Source of the DNA: Planctomycetota bacterium
GTDB taxonomy: Bacteria > Planctomycetota > UBA1135 > GCA-002686595
DNA length: 64,000 nucleotides
Assembly: GCA_028278425.1 (NCBI GenBank)
Contig: JANQEJ010000345.1
Location: 25,755-89,754 of the forward strand
Direction: 5' to 3'
Under the pieces are notes generated by a model that did no database searches, had not been told where the DNA came from, and saw only the letters and a program-made list of their open reading frames with translations. Within the stretch, counting starts at the first letter, position 1. Each line of letters begins with the position of its first letter. Of the stretch, positions 1 through 7,862 are shown in pieces. Made by a program: the position numbers and the translations under genes.

Positions 1-582
1 GGAGAGAATCCCGTGCAGGGGGAGCGCGGACGCGGCCGCCCATCCCGGTTGGAGGAGCGGCGCGGCCGCGAGGCTCCAGGCCCTGCGGTTGCCGCCGTAG
101 CGCGCGTCGAGGTCCTTGCGCAGGAGCTCGAGCCCGCGCCGCAGCCGCGTCTTCACCGTGTCGAGCGGCACGCCCTCGCGGGCCGCGATCTCCCGCGGAC
201 CGAGGTCGAGGTAGTACCGCTGGTGGATCGCGGAGCGGTACGGCTCCGGCAGCGCCTTCAGCGCGGCCGCGACGTGGTGTTGCAGCTCGAACTCGCGCGC
301 CGCGTCGGTCTCCTGCGCCTCCGACCGCGCCGCCCGCCGCTCGCGCGCGGGGCGCTCGGCCTCGCGCTGGGCAGACTTGCGGGCGAAGTTGCGGACGACG
401 CTGCGCAGCCACGCGGAGAGCGCTTCCACCGAGCGCGGCGGCTCTTCGAGCGCGGTCACCCACGCCTGCTGCACCGCGTCCTCGGCGAGATGCTCGTCGG
501 CGACCAGGCCGCGCGCCAGCGCCCGCAACGCGTTGCGGTGCGCCAGGAGGGTCGGAGCGTCGATGGGCGGGGATTCGGTCAT
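1..582 (-). CDS. ECF-type RNA polymerase sigma factor, 3' end cut by window edge
   Basis: The 194 codons present start at ATG 582 and run off the window without a stop. Residues about 8-75 look like sigma region 2 (AEDAVQQAWVTALE, then a Trp/Arg-rich segment), and residues about 105-160 like region 4 (LPEPYRSAIHQRYYLDLGPREIA followed by a helix-turn-helix with TVKTRLRRGLELL). The tail GGNRRAWSLAAAPLL matches the end of the sigma part of the fusion protein at 28489-31002. The two line up residue for residue, and in that protein a membrane anchor follows at residue 195. I therefore infer that this gene too continues into a membrane-anchored extracytoplasmic module outside the window. No good Shine-Dalgarno sequence is visible upstream of the ATG. 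Confidence 0.85.
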   Translation of the reverse strand, partial: MTESPPIDAPTLLAHRNALRALARGLVADEHLAEDAVQQAWVTALEEPPRSVEALSAWLRSVVRNFARKSAQREAERPARERRAARSEAQETDAAREFELQHHVAAALKALPEPYRSAIHQRYYLDLGPREIAAREGVPLDTVKTRLRRGLELLRKDLDARYGGNRRAWSLAAAPLLQPGWAAASALPLHGILS

Positions 583-660
583 CGCCGGGAGCCGTTGCGG
601 ACGGTCCTGGAGATCTTTGGGGAATCCCGTTGGGGTTCGCGAATCGCGAAAAAGCCGCGG

Positions 661-1350
661 CTAGCGCTTCCGGAACCTCAGGACGTAGTTCTCCTCCAGC
701 CCGTCGACCTCCACCTCGCCGAGGAGCTCGAAGTCGAAGGACTCCATCTCGGCGATCACTTCCTCCTTGCCGGCGCGGACGTGGTTCATCAGCCATTCGC
801 GGGTCACGCCGGGGATGCGCTCGAAGTCGACCAGGATGACCACACCCCCGCCGCGCAGCGCGCTGTGGATCGAGCCCATCGTGCTGCGCGGATACTCGAA
901 GTGGTGGTAGGTGTCGCAGATGAAGGCGACGTCGATCGAGCGCCTCGGCAGGTCGACCGAGCGCTCGCCGCAGAGGTGCGGCACGACCTGGGACAGGCCG
1001 AGGTCGTCCGCCCGCGCGCGCATGTGCTCGATCATCGGCTCGGCGATGTCGACGGCGTAGACCTTGCCGTCGGGGCCGACGTCCTTGGCGAAGCGCTCGA
1101 GGAAGAGGCCGGTGCCCGCGCCGACGTCCGCCATCTCCTGACCGGGGAGGAGACCGACGACGTCGGCGATCGCGTCGCGCTCGACGTAGATCTCGCGGCT
1201 CTCGACCTCGAAGCGCTTTACGAACTCGTCGACGTCGAGCTCGGGATCCAGGAAGCTCTCGTTGATCCCCGGCTTGACGCTCTCCTCGACCGGCTCCGGC
1301 GCGGTCGTGCACGCCGCGAGCAGGAAGACGAACGGGAGGAGCCGCTTCAC
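661..1350 (-). CDS. Exported lipoprotein with class I SAM-dependent methyltransferase fold
   Basis: This 229-residue protein begins with a GTG whose last two bases form part of the upstream peptidase stop (GTGA overlap), so the two are translationally coupled. Residues 1-14 are a lipoprotein signal peptide (hydrophobic stretch, then LLAAC, with Cys14 as the lipidation site). The rest is a Rossmann methyltransferase: motif I at about residues 75-83 (ADVGAGTGLF), an acidic residue after the second strand (VYAVDIAEPM), then FICDTYHHF and GGGVVILVDF. The substrate is unknown. An exported methyltransferase is puzzling because SAM is cytoplasmic, but the lipobox is clear. Confidence 0.8.
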   Translation of the reverse strand: MKRLLPFVFLLAACTTAPEPVEESVKPGINESFLDPELDVDEFVKRFEVESREIYVERDAIADVVGLLPGQEMADVGAGTGLFLERFAKDVGPDGKVYAVDIAEPMIEHMRARADDLGLSQVVPHLCGERSVDLPRRSIDVAFICDTYHHFEYPRSTMGSIHSALRGGGVVILVDFERIPGVTREWLMNHVRAGKEEVIAEMESFDFELLGEVEVDGLEENYVLRFRKR

Positions 1351-3335
1351 TCCGACAGTCCCAGCTCGCGCAGGAACGCATCGGAGTTCGGCTCGCGGCC
1401 GAGGAAGTCGCGCACGAGGTCGAGCGCGTCCTTCGCGCCGCCCTGCGCCAGGATCTTCTCACGGTACCGGCGCGCGGTGTCCTTGTTCATGATGCCCTCC
1501 TTCTCGAAGCGGCTGAACATGTCGGACGCGTAGACCAGCGACCAGAGGTACCCGTAGTAGCCGGCTTCGTAGCCGACGAGGTGGCCGAAGGCGGCCTGCG
1601 AGAAGACCCCTTCGGTCGGCTGGAAGAGCCGCGTCTCCGCGTACACCTCCTGGCGCACGGCGGTGGTGTCCACCTCGCCGTCGGGGTCGGTGTGGTAGGC
1701 GAAGTCCATCATGCCGAGGAAGACCTGACCTTCCATCGACAGGCCCGAGCCGAGGTTCTTCGCCGCGATCATGCCGTCGAGCACCTCGGCCGGGAGCTGT
1801 TCGCCGGTCTCGTAGTGCTTCGCGAAGCGCGCGAGCACGCCGGCGTCCCAGATCCAGTTCTCGAGCATCTGCGACGGCGCCTCGACGAAGTCGCGCGCGA
1901 CCGAGGTGCCGGCGAACTCGGCGTAGTCCACCTCGCTCAGGATGGAGTGCAGGCAGTGGCCGAACTCGTGGAAGAAGGTCTCGACCTCGTCGTGCGTCAG
2001 GAGCGCCGGCTTGTCGCCCGTCGGCTTGGTGAAGTTGCACACCAGCGCGACGAGCGGCCGCGTCAGCGTGCCGTCCGACCAGCGCTTGCGCAGCACGAGC
2101 GGGAACTGCGCCGCGTGCGTGAACTTGCCGGGCCGCGGGTGGAGGTCGGTGTAGAACTCGCCGAGCAGCCCGCCGGTCTCGGCGTCCCAGACCTCGTAGA
2201 GGCGCACGTCCTCGTGCCAGATCGGCCGCGCCTTCTCGGCGGCGGCTTCGGTGACGTCCTTGAAGCGCAGGCCGAAGAGCTCCTGGGTGACCGAGAAGAC
2301 GCCCTCGACGACCTGCTCGACGGGGAAGTAGGCGCGCACCTTCTCGCGGTCGACGGCGTAGCGCTCGCGCATCAACCAGCTCTTGTAGAAGCTGTAGTCC
2401 CACGCCTTGAACTCGGCCTCCGGATCGCCGGTGTGCTCGCGCTTCGCCGCCTGGAACTCCTCGAAGTCCGCCAGCGCCTTCTTGCGCAGCTTCGGCCGCA
2501 GCTCGTCGTAGAACGCCCGCACGGTGTCGGGGTTCTTCGACATGCGGATCTCGGTGGCGTACTCGGCGATGTTCGCGTAGCCGAGAAGCTGCGCCTTCTC
2601 CGCGCGCAGCTTGATCATCTTCTCCAGCACATCGACGTTCTTCTGCCCCGCCCGGCGGCCGTAGGCGATCGAGAGCTTCTTGCGCGTCTGCTCGACCTCG
2701 CAAAGGTTCCAGAATGGACGCACCGTCGGCCCCTTGAGCTCGACGATGACGAGATCGGCGCTGCGCGGCAGCGAGGCGAGGAAGTCCTCGGGCACCCCGC
2801 GGCACTCCTCCTCGGAGAGCAGGACGTAGCCCTCGTCCTCGCTGATGTTCTGCCGGAACTCGATCCCGATGTCGGTGAGCTCCTCGTCGATCTTCGCGAG
2901 GCGCTCGCGCTCCGCCTCGCCGAGCCCCATCCCCGCGCGGCGGAAGTCGCGCAGGACGCGCTCGAGGTAGGCGGCGTCCTCGCCCTGGAAGCTCGCGCGG
3001 TCGAAAGCACGGACGGCGTCGTACAGGTCCTCGCGCTGGTAGAGCCGGTCGAACCAGTTCGACATGTCGGCCGCCGCCTCCCGCCCGGTCGCGCGCTCGT
3101 CCGCGTCGGTCGACACCTGCGCCATGAAGCCGGGCATGCGCGCGTCTATGAAGAACCGGGCCTGCACGTCGTCGATGGCTCGGACGGTGTTCTCGAACGT
3201 CCGTTCGGCGACCGGCCGGTTGGCGATCTCGTCGAGCGCGGCGTTCGCTCGCGCGATCTGCGCGGCGATCGGAGAGTCGTCGTCCTGCGCGACGGCGGAG
3301 AGGGCGAGGAGGGAGAGAGTGGCGATTGCGATCAT
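1347..3335 (-). CDS. Secreted M3-family zinc oligopeptidase (peptidyl-dipeptidase/oligoendopeptidase type)
   Basis: The product is 662 residues, a typical M3 length. A short signal peptide ends near residue 16 (SLLALSAVAQ). The M3 zinc site HEFGH lies near residue 455 in the context ETFFHEFGHCLHSILS, with a downstream Glu-rich helix (VEAPSQMLENWIWD) supplying the third ligand. M3 enzymes degrade short peptides; the signal peptide places this one in the periplasm. A good Shine-Dalgarno (AGGAG, 6 nt spacer) precedes ATG 3335, and a TAGACT -10-like element lies at 3360-3365. It forms an operon with the overlapping methyltransferase lipoprotein. Confidence 0.9.
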   Translation of the reverse strand: MIAIATLSLLALSAVAQDDDSPIAAQIARANAALDEIANRPVAERTFENTVRAIDDVQARFFIDARMPGFMAQVSTDADERATGREAAADMSNWFDRLYQREDLYDAVRAFDRASFQGEDAAYLERVLRDFRRAGMGLGEAERERLAKIDEELTDIGIEFRQNISEDEGYVLLSEEECRGVPEDFLASLPRSADLVIVELKGPTVRPFWNLCEVEQTRKKLSIAYGRRAGQKNVDVLEKMIKLRAEKAQLLGYANIAEYATEIRMSKNPDTVRAFYDELRPKLRKKALADFEEFQAAKREHTGDPEAEFKAWDYSFYKSWLMRERYAVDREKVRAYFPVEQVVEGVFSVTQELFGLRFKDVTEAAAEKARPIWHEDVRLYEVWDAETGGLLGEFYTDLHPRPGKFTHAAQFPLVLRKRWSDGTLTRPLVALVCNFTKPTGDKPALLTHDEVETFFHEFGHCLHSILSEVDYAEFAGTSVARDFVEAPSQMLENWIWDAGVLARFAKHYETGEQLPAEVLDGMIAAKNLGSGLSMEGQVFLGMMDFAYHTDPDGEVDTTAVRQEVYAETRLFQPTEGVFSQAAFGHLVGYEAGYYGYLWSLVYASDMFSRFEKEGIMNKDTARRYREKILAQGGAKDALDLVRDFLGREPNSDAFLRELGLSE

Positions 3336-3359
3336 GGGTTCTCCTGCTGCGAACCGGGG

Positions 3360-3365
3360 AGTCTA
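3360..3365 (-). promoter_or_regulatory. Candidate -10 element TAGACT for the M3 peptidase operon
   Basis: TAGACT on the minus strand lies about 24 nt upstream of the peptidase ATG, in the short space after the kinase gene end. It has the TANNNT form seen before many genes in this window. Unlike the leaderless cases it leaves room for a leader with a Shine-Dalgarno sequence. No -35 element was identified. Confidence 0.4.
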
Positions 3366-3449
3366 GCAGGGGGCGGCAGGTCCCACGTCAGGCAGTTTGG
3401 GGGCGAACGCTAACCAAACGCTCGCCGAGCCGTCGCAGCCGCTACGCGG

Positions 3450-6194
3450 TCATCGCTCCGCGAGCTCGTCGACCGATCCACCGCGCTCGGCAAGCACGTC
3501 GGCGAGGACTTTCCGCGCAAGGTCCGCGTCCCCCGCCGGCCAGTCGGGGTGCGCGCGGTAGCGCTCGCAGGCCGTGCGAGCGAGCTGGACGGCCTCGTCG
3601 AGCTCGCCGAGCCGCCGCAGGGTATCCGCGAGACCGCGCTCCCGGTTCGCGATCCAAGGGTGGTCTTCGCCCAGCACGCGCCGGCCGGTCTCCAGCGCCT
3701 CGCGGAAAAGGGGAAGCGCTTCGTCCGGCTTGCCCTGCTCCTCGAGCAGCACGCCCAGGTTGTTGATCGCGCTCAGCGTGTTCGGGTGGTCGTCCCCGAG
3801 CGCGCGGCGAAGTCCATCGAGTGATCGGCGGAAGTAGGGCTCCGCCTCTTCGAGCTTGTCCTGGCTCAGGAGAACGCCGGCGAGGTTGTTCAAGGCGCCC
3901 AGCGTGTACCGGTGGTCGGGTCCGAGCACGCGTCGACAGCCCTCGAGCGCCTCGCGGTAGAACGGCTCCGCCTCGTCGAACTCCCCCTGACCGAAGAGCG
4001 CGGTGCCGACGTTCGTGAGCGAGCCCAGGGTCTCGACGTGATCGTCGCCGAGCACGCGACGCCGCCGCTCGAGGGCTTCGCGATAGAAGGCTTCCGCTTC
4101 GGCGAGCCTCCCCATCGTGTTGAGAAGGACGCCCAGGTTGTTGAGCGTGGTCAGCGCGTAGGGGTGATCGTCTCCCAAAGTGCGCCGCTGGCCCTCGAGC
4201 GCCTCGCGGTAGCAGGACTCGGCCTCGGACAGCCGCCCCGTGTCCATCAGCAGGCCGGCGAGGTTGCCCAGAGTGATCAGGGTGTCCGCGTGGCCGTCGC
4301 CCAACACGCGGCGTTGCGCCTCGAGCGCCGAGCGGAGAAGCGGCTCGGCCTCCGCCAGCTCGCGCCGTTCGTGCTTCAGGACGCCCAGCGCGTTGAGCGA
4401 GCTCAGCGTGTCGGCATGGTCGTCGCCGAGCGCACGGCGGCGACCCTCGAGCGCCTCGCGGAAGAGCTCCTCGGCCTCGGGCAGCTTGTCCTCGGCCAAC
4501 CGCAGAGACCCCAACGCCTGGATCGAGCTCAGCGTGTCCGGGTGCTCCTCTCCGAGCCGGCGGCGGCGGACGTCCACGGCTCGGACAAGCCGCTTCTCCG
4601 CGGACGAGAGCTCGCCCAGCCGGCGGAAGGTCCCGCCTACCAGGTGTTGCAGCTCCGCTTCGACGAGCTCGTCGGTGATCTCGCCGGCATCCAGCCGCCT
4701 TGCGGCGTCCTCGAGGATGCGCTTGAGCAGGGTGGTATCCGCTCCCCGCGCTTCCGACGGGTGCACGGCGTAGAGCATCTCCTGGATCAGCGTCTTCGCT
4801 TCCGTGGCGCGCTGGAGCTCCCGCTCCGTCTCCTCCTTCGCGGCGTCGAGCCGCCGGACCAGGTTCACCGCCGTGCGCGCGAGCGCCTCCACCTCGCCGC
4901 CCTCGTACGGCGAGGGGATCGGCACGATCGCCGGCGCCGCGGCGCCGGCGAGGATGCTCTCGGCGAGCTCGTCGGTCACCTGCCGCAAGGCGTCGCTCGC
5001 GCGCTCGGCCTGGGCGGCGACGCGCGCGCGCTCCTCGCGCGCCGAGAGCATCCCGAGCGTGGTTCCGATCACGCCGAGGAGCAGCACCGCCGCGACGGTT
5101 CCCGCGGCGATGACCTGACGCCGGTTGCGCTTCGCGAACTTGCGCAGGCGGTACGCGGACGACGGCGGGCTGGCCAGGACCGGCTCGTTGCGCAGGTGGC
5201 GCAGCACGTCGTCGGCGAGCCCGCTCGCGGTCTCGTACCGCCGCCTGCGGTCCTTCTCCAGGCACTTCATCACGATCCAGTCGAGATCGCCGCGCAGCAG
5301 CGTCCCGAGCCGGCGCGGGTCCGTGTGGCGGCACGCGGCCGTGCGCGCCGCGGTTTCGCCCAGGGTCGAGACGCGCGTCGAGGGCTTGTGCGGCTCGTCC
5401 TCGCGGATCGCGCGGAGCATCTCGTCGTAGCCCGACTTAAGGAGCGCGCGGATGTCGAACGGCGTCGTTCCGGTCAGGAGCTCGTACAGGAGCACGCCGA
5501 GCGAGTAGATGTCCGTCCGCGTGTCGACGTCGAGCCCGCTCATCTCCGCCTGCTCGGGCGACATGTAAGCCGGCGTTCCGATCATCTGACGGAACTCGGT
5601 GAAGAGCGTCTTCTCGGTCAGCTCCTGGTTCGTCGCCTTGGCGATGCCGAAGTCGATCACCTTCGGCACCGGCACGCCGTCGTGCAGCGTGACGAGGACG
5701 TTCGACGGTTTGACGTCGCGGTGGATGATGCCCTTCTGGTGGGCGTGCTGAAGCGCCTGGCAGACCTTGGCGAAGAGCGCGAGGCGCGCCGCGGTGTCGA
5801 GCTTCTCGGTGTCGCAGTACTCGAGGACCGGCACGCCCTTGACGAGCTCCATCACGAAGAAGGGCCGGCCGGCCTCCGTCGCCCCGGCGTCGAGGACCTT
5901 GGCGATGTGCGGGTGGTCCATCATCGCCAGGGCCTGGCGCTCGGCCTCGAAGCGGGCGATCACCTGCTTCGTATCCATGCCGAGCTTGATGATCTTCAGC
6001 GCGACGCGGCGCTTGACCGGCTCCCTCTGCTCGGCCATCCAGACCGAGCCGAAGCCGCCCTCGCCGATCTCCTGGAGGAGCTTGTAGCGGCCAATCGTCT
6101 GTCCTGCGGTCTGGCCGAGCTCGACGGCGGGCGGGGCGAGGAAACCGTCCGTCCCGGGTTCCACGGTGAGGTTCTCTGCGCTGGGAAGGGTCAT
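3450..6194 (-). CDS. Membrane Ser/Thr protein kinase with kinesin-light-chain-type TPR repeats
   Basis: I place the start at ATG 6194, which has GGAG 6 nt upstream, giving 914 residues. The order is: a Hanks-type kinase domain at about 30-340 (GEGGFGSVW glycine loop, VALKIIK lysine, HRDVKPSNV catalytic loop, DFGIAK metal-binding motif, GTPAYMSPEQ activation segment), one transmembrane helix near residue 370, a coiled linker, then about eight TPRs of 42 residues with LGDDHPxTL between repeats. The domain order puts the kinase in the cytoplasm and the TPRs beyond the membrane. Such kinase-TPR proteins are typical of Planctomycetota; the ligand is unknown. The repeats are alike enough at DNA level to give a 126-bp periodicity. 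Confidence 0.92.
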   Translation of the reverse strand: MTLPSAENLTVEPGTDGFLAPPAVELGQTAGQTIGRYKLLQEIGEGGFGSVWMAEQREPVKRRVALKIIKLGMDTKQVIARFEAERQALAMMDHPHIAKVLDAGATEAGRPFFVMELVKGVPVLEYCDTEKLDTAARLALFAKVCQALQHAHQKGIIHRDVKPSNVLVTLHDGVPVPKVIDFGIAKATNQELTEKTLFTEFRQMIGTPAYMSPEQAEMSGLDVDTRTDIYSLGVLLYELLTGTTPFDIRALLKSGYDEMLRAIREDEPHKPSTRVSTLGETAARTAACRHTDPRRLGTLLRGDLDWIVMKCLEKDRRRRYETASGLADDVLRHLRNEPVLASPPSSAYRLRKFAKRNRRQVIAAGTVAAVLLLGVIGTTLGMLSAREERARVAAQAERASDALRQVTDELAESILAGAAAPAIVPIPSPYEGGEVEALARTAVNLVRRLDAAKEETERELQRATEAKTLIQEMLYAVHPSEARGADTTLLKRILEDAARRLDAGEITDELVEAELQHLVGGTFRRLGELSSAEKRLVRAVDVRRRRLGEEHPDTLSSIQALGSLRLAEDKLPEAEELFREALEGRRRALGDDHADTLSSLNALGVLKHERRELAEAEPLLRSALEAQRRVLGDGHADTLITLGNLAGLLMDTGRLSEAESCYREALEGQRRTLGDDHPYALTTLNNLGVLLNTMGRLAEAEAFYREALERRRRVLGDDHVETLGSLTNVGTALFGQGEFDEAEPFYREALEGCRRVLGPDHRYTLGALNNLAGVLLSQDKLEEAEPYFRRSLDGLRRALGDDHPNTLSAINNLGVLLEEQGKPDEALPLFREALETGRRVLGEDHPWIANRERGLADTLRRLGELDEAVQLARTACERYRAHPDWPAGDADLARKVLADVLAERGGSVDELAER

Positions 6195-6252
6195 GGTGGG
6201 CTCCGTGATCCCCATCCATGCGCAAGCCGCGGTCGCGACGCGCCAGCGACTT

Positions 6253-6276
6253 TCCAAAAAAAACTCGGCTAGCGAG
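6253..6276 (-). terminator. Weak candidate terminator with eight-U tract
   Basis: On the minus strand CTCG-CTAGC-CGAG overlaps the stop codon of the phosphoesterase-zincin gene and is followed directly by eight T (6263-6256). The stem has only 4 bp, so it would be weak. The T tract stands out in such GC-rich sequence and lies just before the kinase gene. Confidence 0.35.
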
Positions 6277-7858
6277 GCGCCCGCCAGGCCTCCTCCAGGA
6301 GCGCCGCGGTCTCGGGGTCGTGCTCGAGCAGGTCGTCGCGATCGAACGGGTAGAAGTCGTTCCGCCCCCAGTACGCCTCACTGGTCTCCGCGAAGAATTC
6401 GCGCTCGTTCTCGAGCGCGTAGGCCTTGCGGCGTCCTCCGCCGGCACAGGGAACGTCCTCGTAGTTGCCCGCCTTCTGCGCGCGGCGGAACGCCTCGCGG
6501 ATCGCGGCGTCGTCGTAGTCGAGGACGCGGTCGTGCCAGGCGTGCGCGAGCTCGTGCAGGACCATCGACGGCTGCACCTCGCTCCAGCTCAGGAAGTTCC
6601 GCGCGTTGCCGAACTCGACGCCGCGCGCCCAGCGCGAGTCGAGCTCGTGCTCCACGAGCCAGTTGCGCGACGGGTGGTATACGCCGCCGGGGACGCCCTC
6701 GCGCTCGAGGTGCAGCCAGAAGGGAACTTCGCAAAGAAGCGCCGCCACCTCGGGCGCCAGCCGCGAGGTCACCTCGCCGAGCTTGGCGTCGAAGAGCGCG
6801 AGCACCTGGTCGCGCAGCTCGGCCTCCGCGTCGAGCGCTTCCTCGATCTGCACCCAGAAGCCGCGCAGCTCGACGCTGCGGTAGCGGCGCATCCCCGCGC
6901 GCGGCAGGGTCAGCGTCCGCGACGCGATCTCCGGACGCACGCCGTAGAGCCCCGGCGGGTTCGACCACCCGTCGAGCGCCTGCGGCGCCGGGCCGACCCA
7001 CTCGGTCGCGCGGCCGAGGATGCGCAGCTCGCCGGCGGCGAGGTCGAGCTCGACCTTGCCCCAGAGCGCGTCGCGGTACGGACACGTCCGCGCGATCCAG
7101 GGGTGGTCCTTCTCGACGGCCTTTCCGTAGCTCGAGTGCGCGTAGGCGTCGCCGACCCAGTAGTACGAAGCGGAGTTCACCGACCACACCGGAATCCCCT
7201 CGAGCCAGCGCACGCGGTCGGTGTGGTCGTGCCCGTGGATCCAGGCGAGCACGCGGCCGGGCGGCGCGGCGCGAAGGAGCGCGCGCACCTCGTCGCCGTT
7301 GTCGAGGCCGTGGTCCGGCGTCGGGCCTTGGTGCGAGAAGAGGACGAGCGGCAGCGGGCTCGACTCGAGCTCGTCCGCGACCCAGGCGAGCTGTTCAGCT
7401 CCCAAGTGCCGCGGGTAGCCGGGCGGGCCGCCGGCGGGGTTCTTCTCGTTCCCGTCGAGCAGGAGAAAGCGCACGCCGCCCGCGTCGAAGCTCCGGTAGC
7501 GCGCCTCCATCCCGAGAAACTCCGTGACGTCGCCCCACGCGAAGCCGCCGTCCACCTCGTGGTTGCCGAGCACATGGTGCACGTCGCCGGGGAAGGCCTC
7601 GAACGCGTCGGCGAAGGCGCGGTTGCCCTCGTCGGGGCGGCAGAAGTCGCCGAGCTGGACGACGAACGACGCGTCGAACCCGCGCGCGTCCCCGACGAAC
7701 GCCTCGACGCGCTGCTCGCCGTCGTGCATCACGTCCTGGTGGACGTCGGCGACGACGGCGAAGCGGATCGGCTCGGCTTCCTGCGGCGGAGCGGCGGCGC
7801 AGAGAAGCGAAGCGGCCGCCAGCGCGGCCGCTCCCCGGAAGAATGCCCGCGGCTTCAA
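6269..7858 (-). CDS. Secreted calcineurin-like phosphoesterase fused to a HExxH zincin domain
   Basis: The 529-residue protein starts at TTG 7858, four bases after the stop of the upstream metzincin gene; no ATG gives the signal peptide (residues 1-25, ending near CAAAPP). Residues about 30-250 carry the metallophosphoesterase motifs DVH, GDF, GNHE and GHDH. Residues about 330-529 form a second domain with HELAHAWHD near residue 435 and a downstream Glu motif (NEREFFAETSEAYW) about 50 residues later, the layout of a gluzincin-type zinc peptidase. I do not know another protein with this pairing. Substrates are unknown. It is co-transcribed with a secreted protease, which suggests extracellular breakdown of macromolecules. 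Confidence 0.8.
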   Translation of the reverse strand: MKPRAFFRGAAALAAASLLCAAAPPQEAEPIRFAVVADVHQDVMHDGEQRVEAFVGDARGFDASFVVQLGDFCRPDEGNRAFADAFEAFPGDVHHVLGNHEVDGGFAWGDVTEFLGMEARYRSFDAGGVRFLLLDGNEKNPAGGPPGYPRHLGAEQLAWVADELESSPLPLVLFSHQGPTPDHGLDNGDEVRALLRAAPPGRVLAWIHGHDHTDRVRWLEGIPVWSVNSASYYWVGDAYAHSSYGKAVEKDHPWIARTCPYRDALWGKVELDLAAGELRILGRATEWVGPAPQALDGWSNPPGLYGVRPEIASRTLTLPRAGMRRYRSVELRGFWVQIEEALDAEAELRDQVLALFDAKLGEVTSRLAPEVAALLCEVPFWLHLEREGVPGGVYHPSRNWLVEHELDSRWARGVEFGNARNFLSWSEVQPSMVLHELAHAWHDRVLDYDDAAIREAFRRAQKAGNYEDVPCAGGGRRKAYALENEREFFAETSEAYWGRNDFYPFDRDDLLEHDPETAALLEEAWRAPR

Positions 7859-7862
7859 GCGC

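Noticed and set aside
3600..4620. Regular 126-bp periodicity resembling an array of repeats
   Set aside because: It encodes 42-residue TPR units in frame inside the kinase gene. Repeats are diverged and contiguous, unlike CRISPR repeats and spacers.
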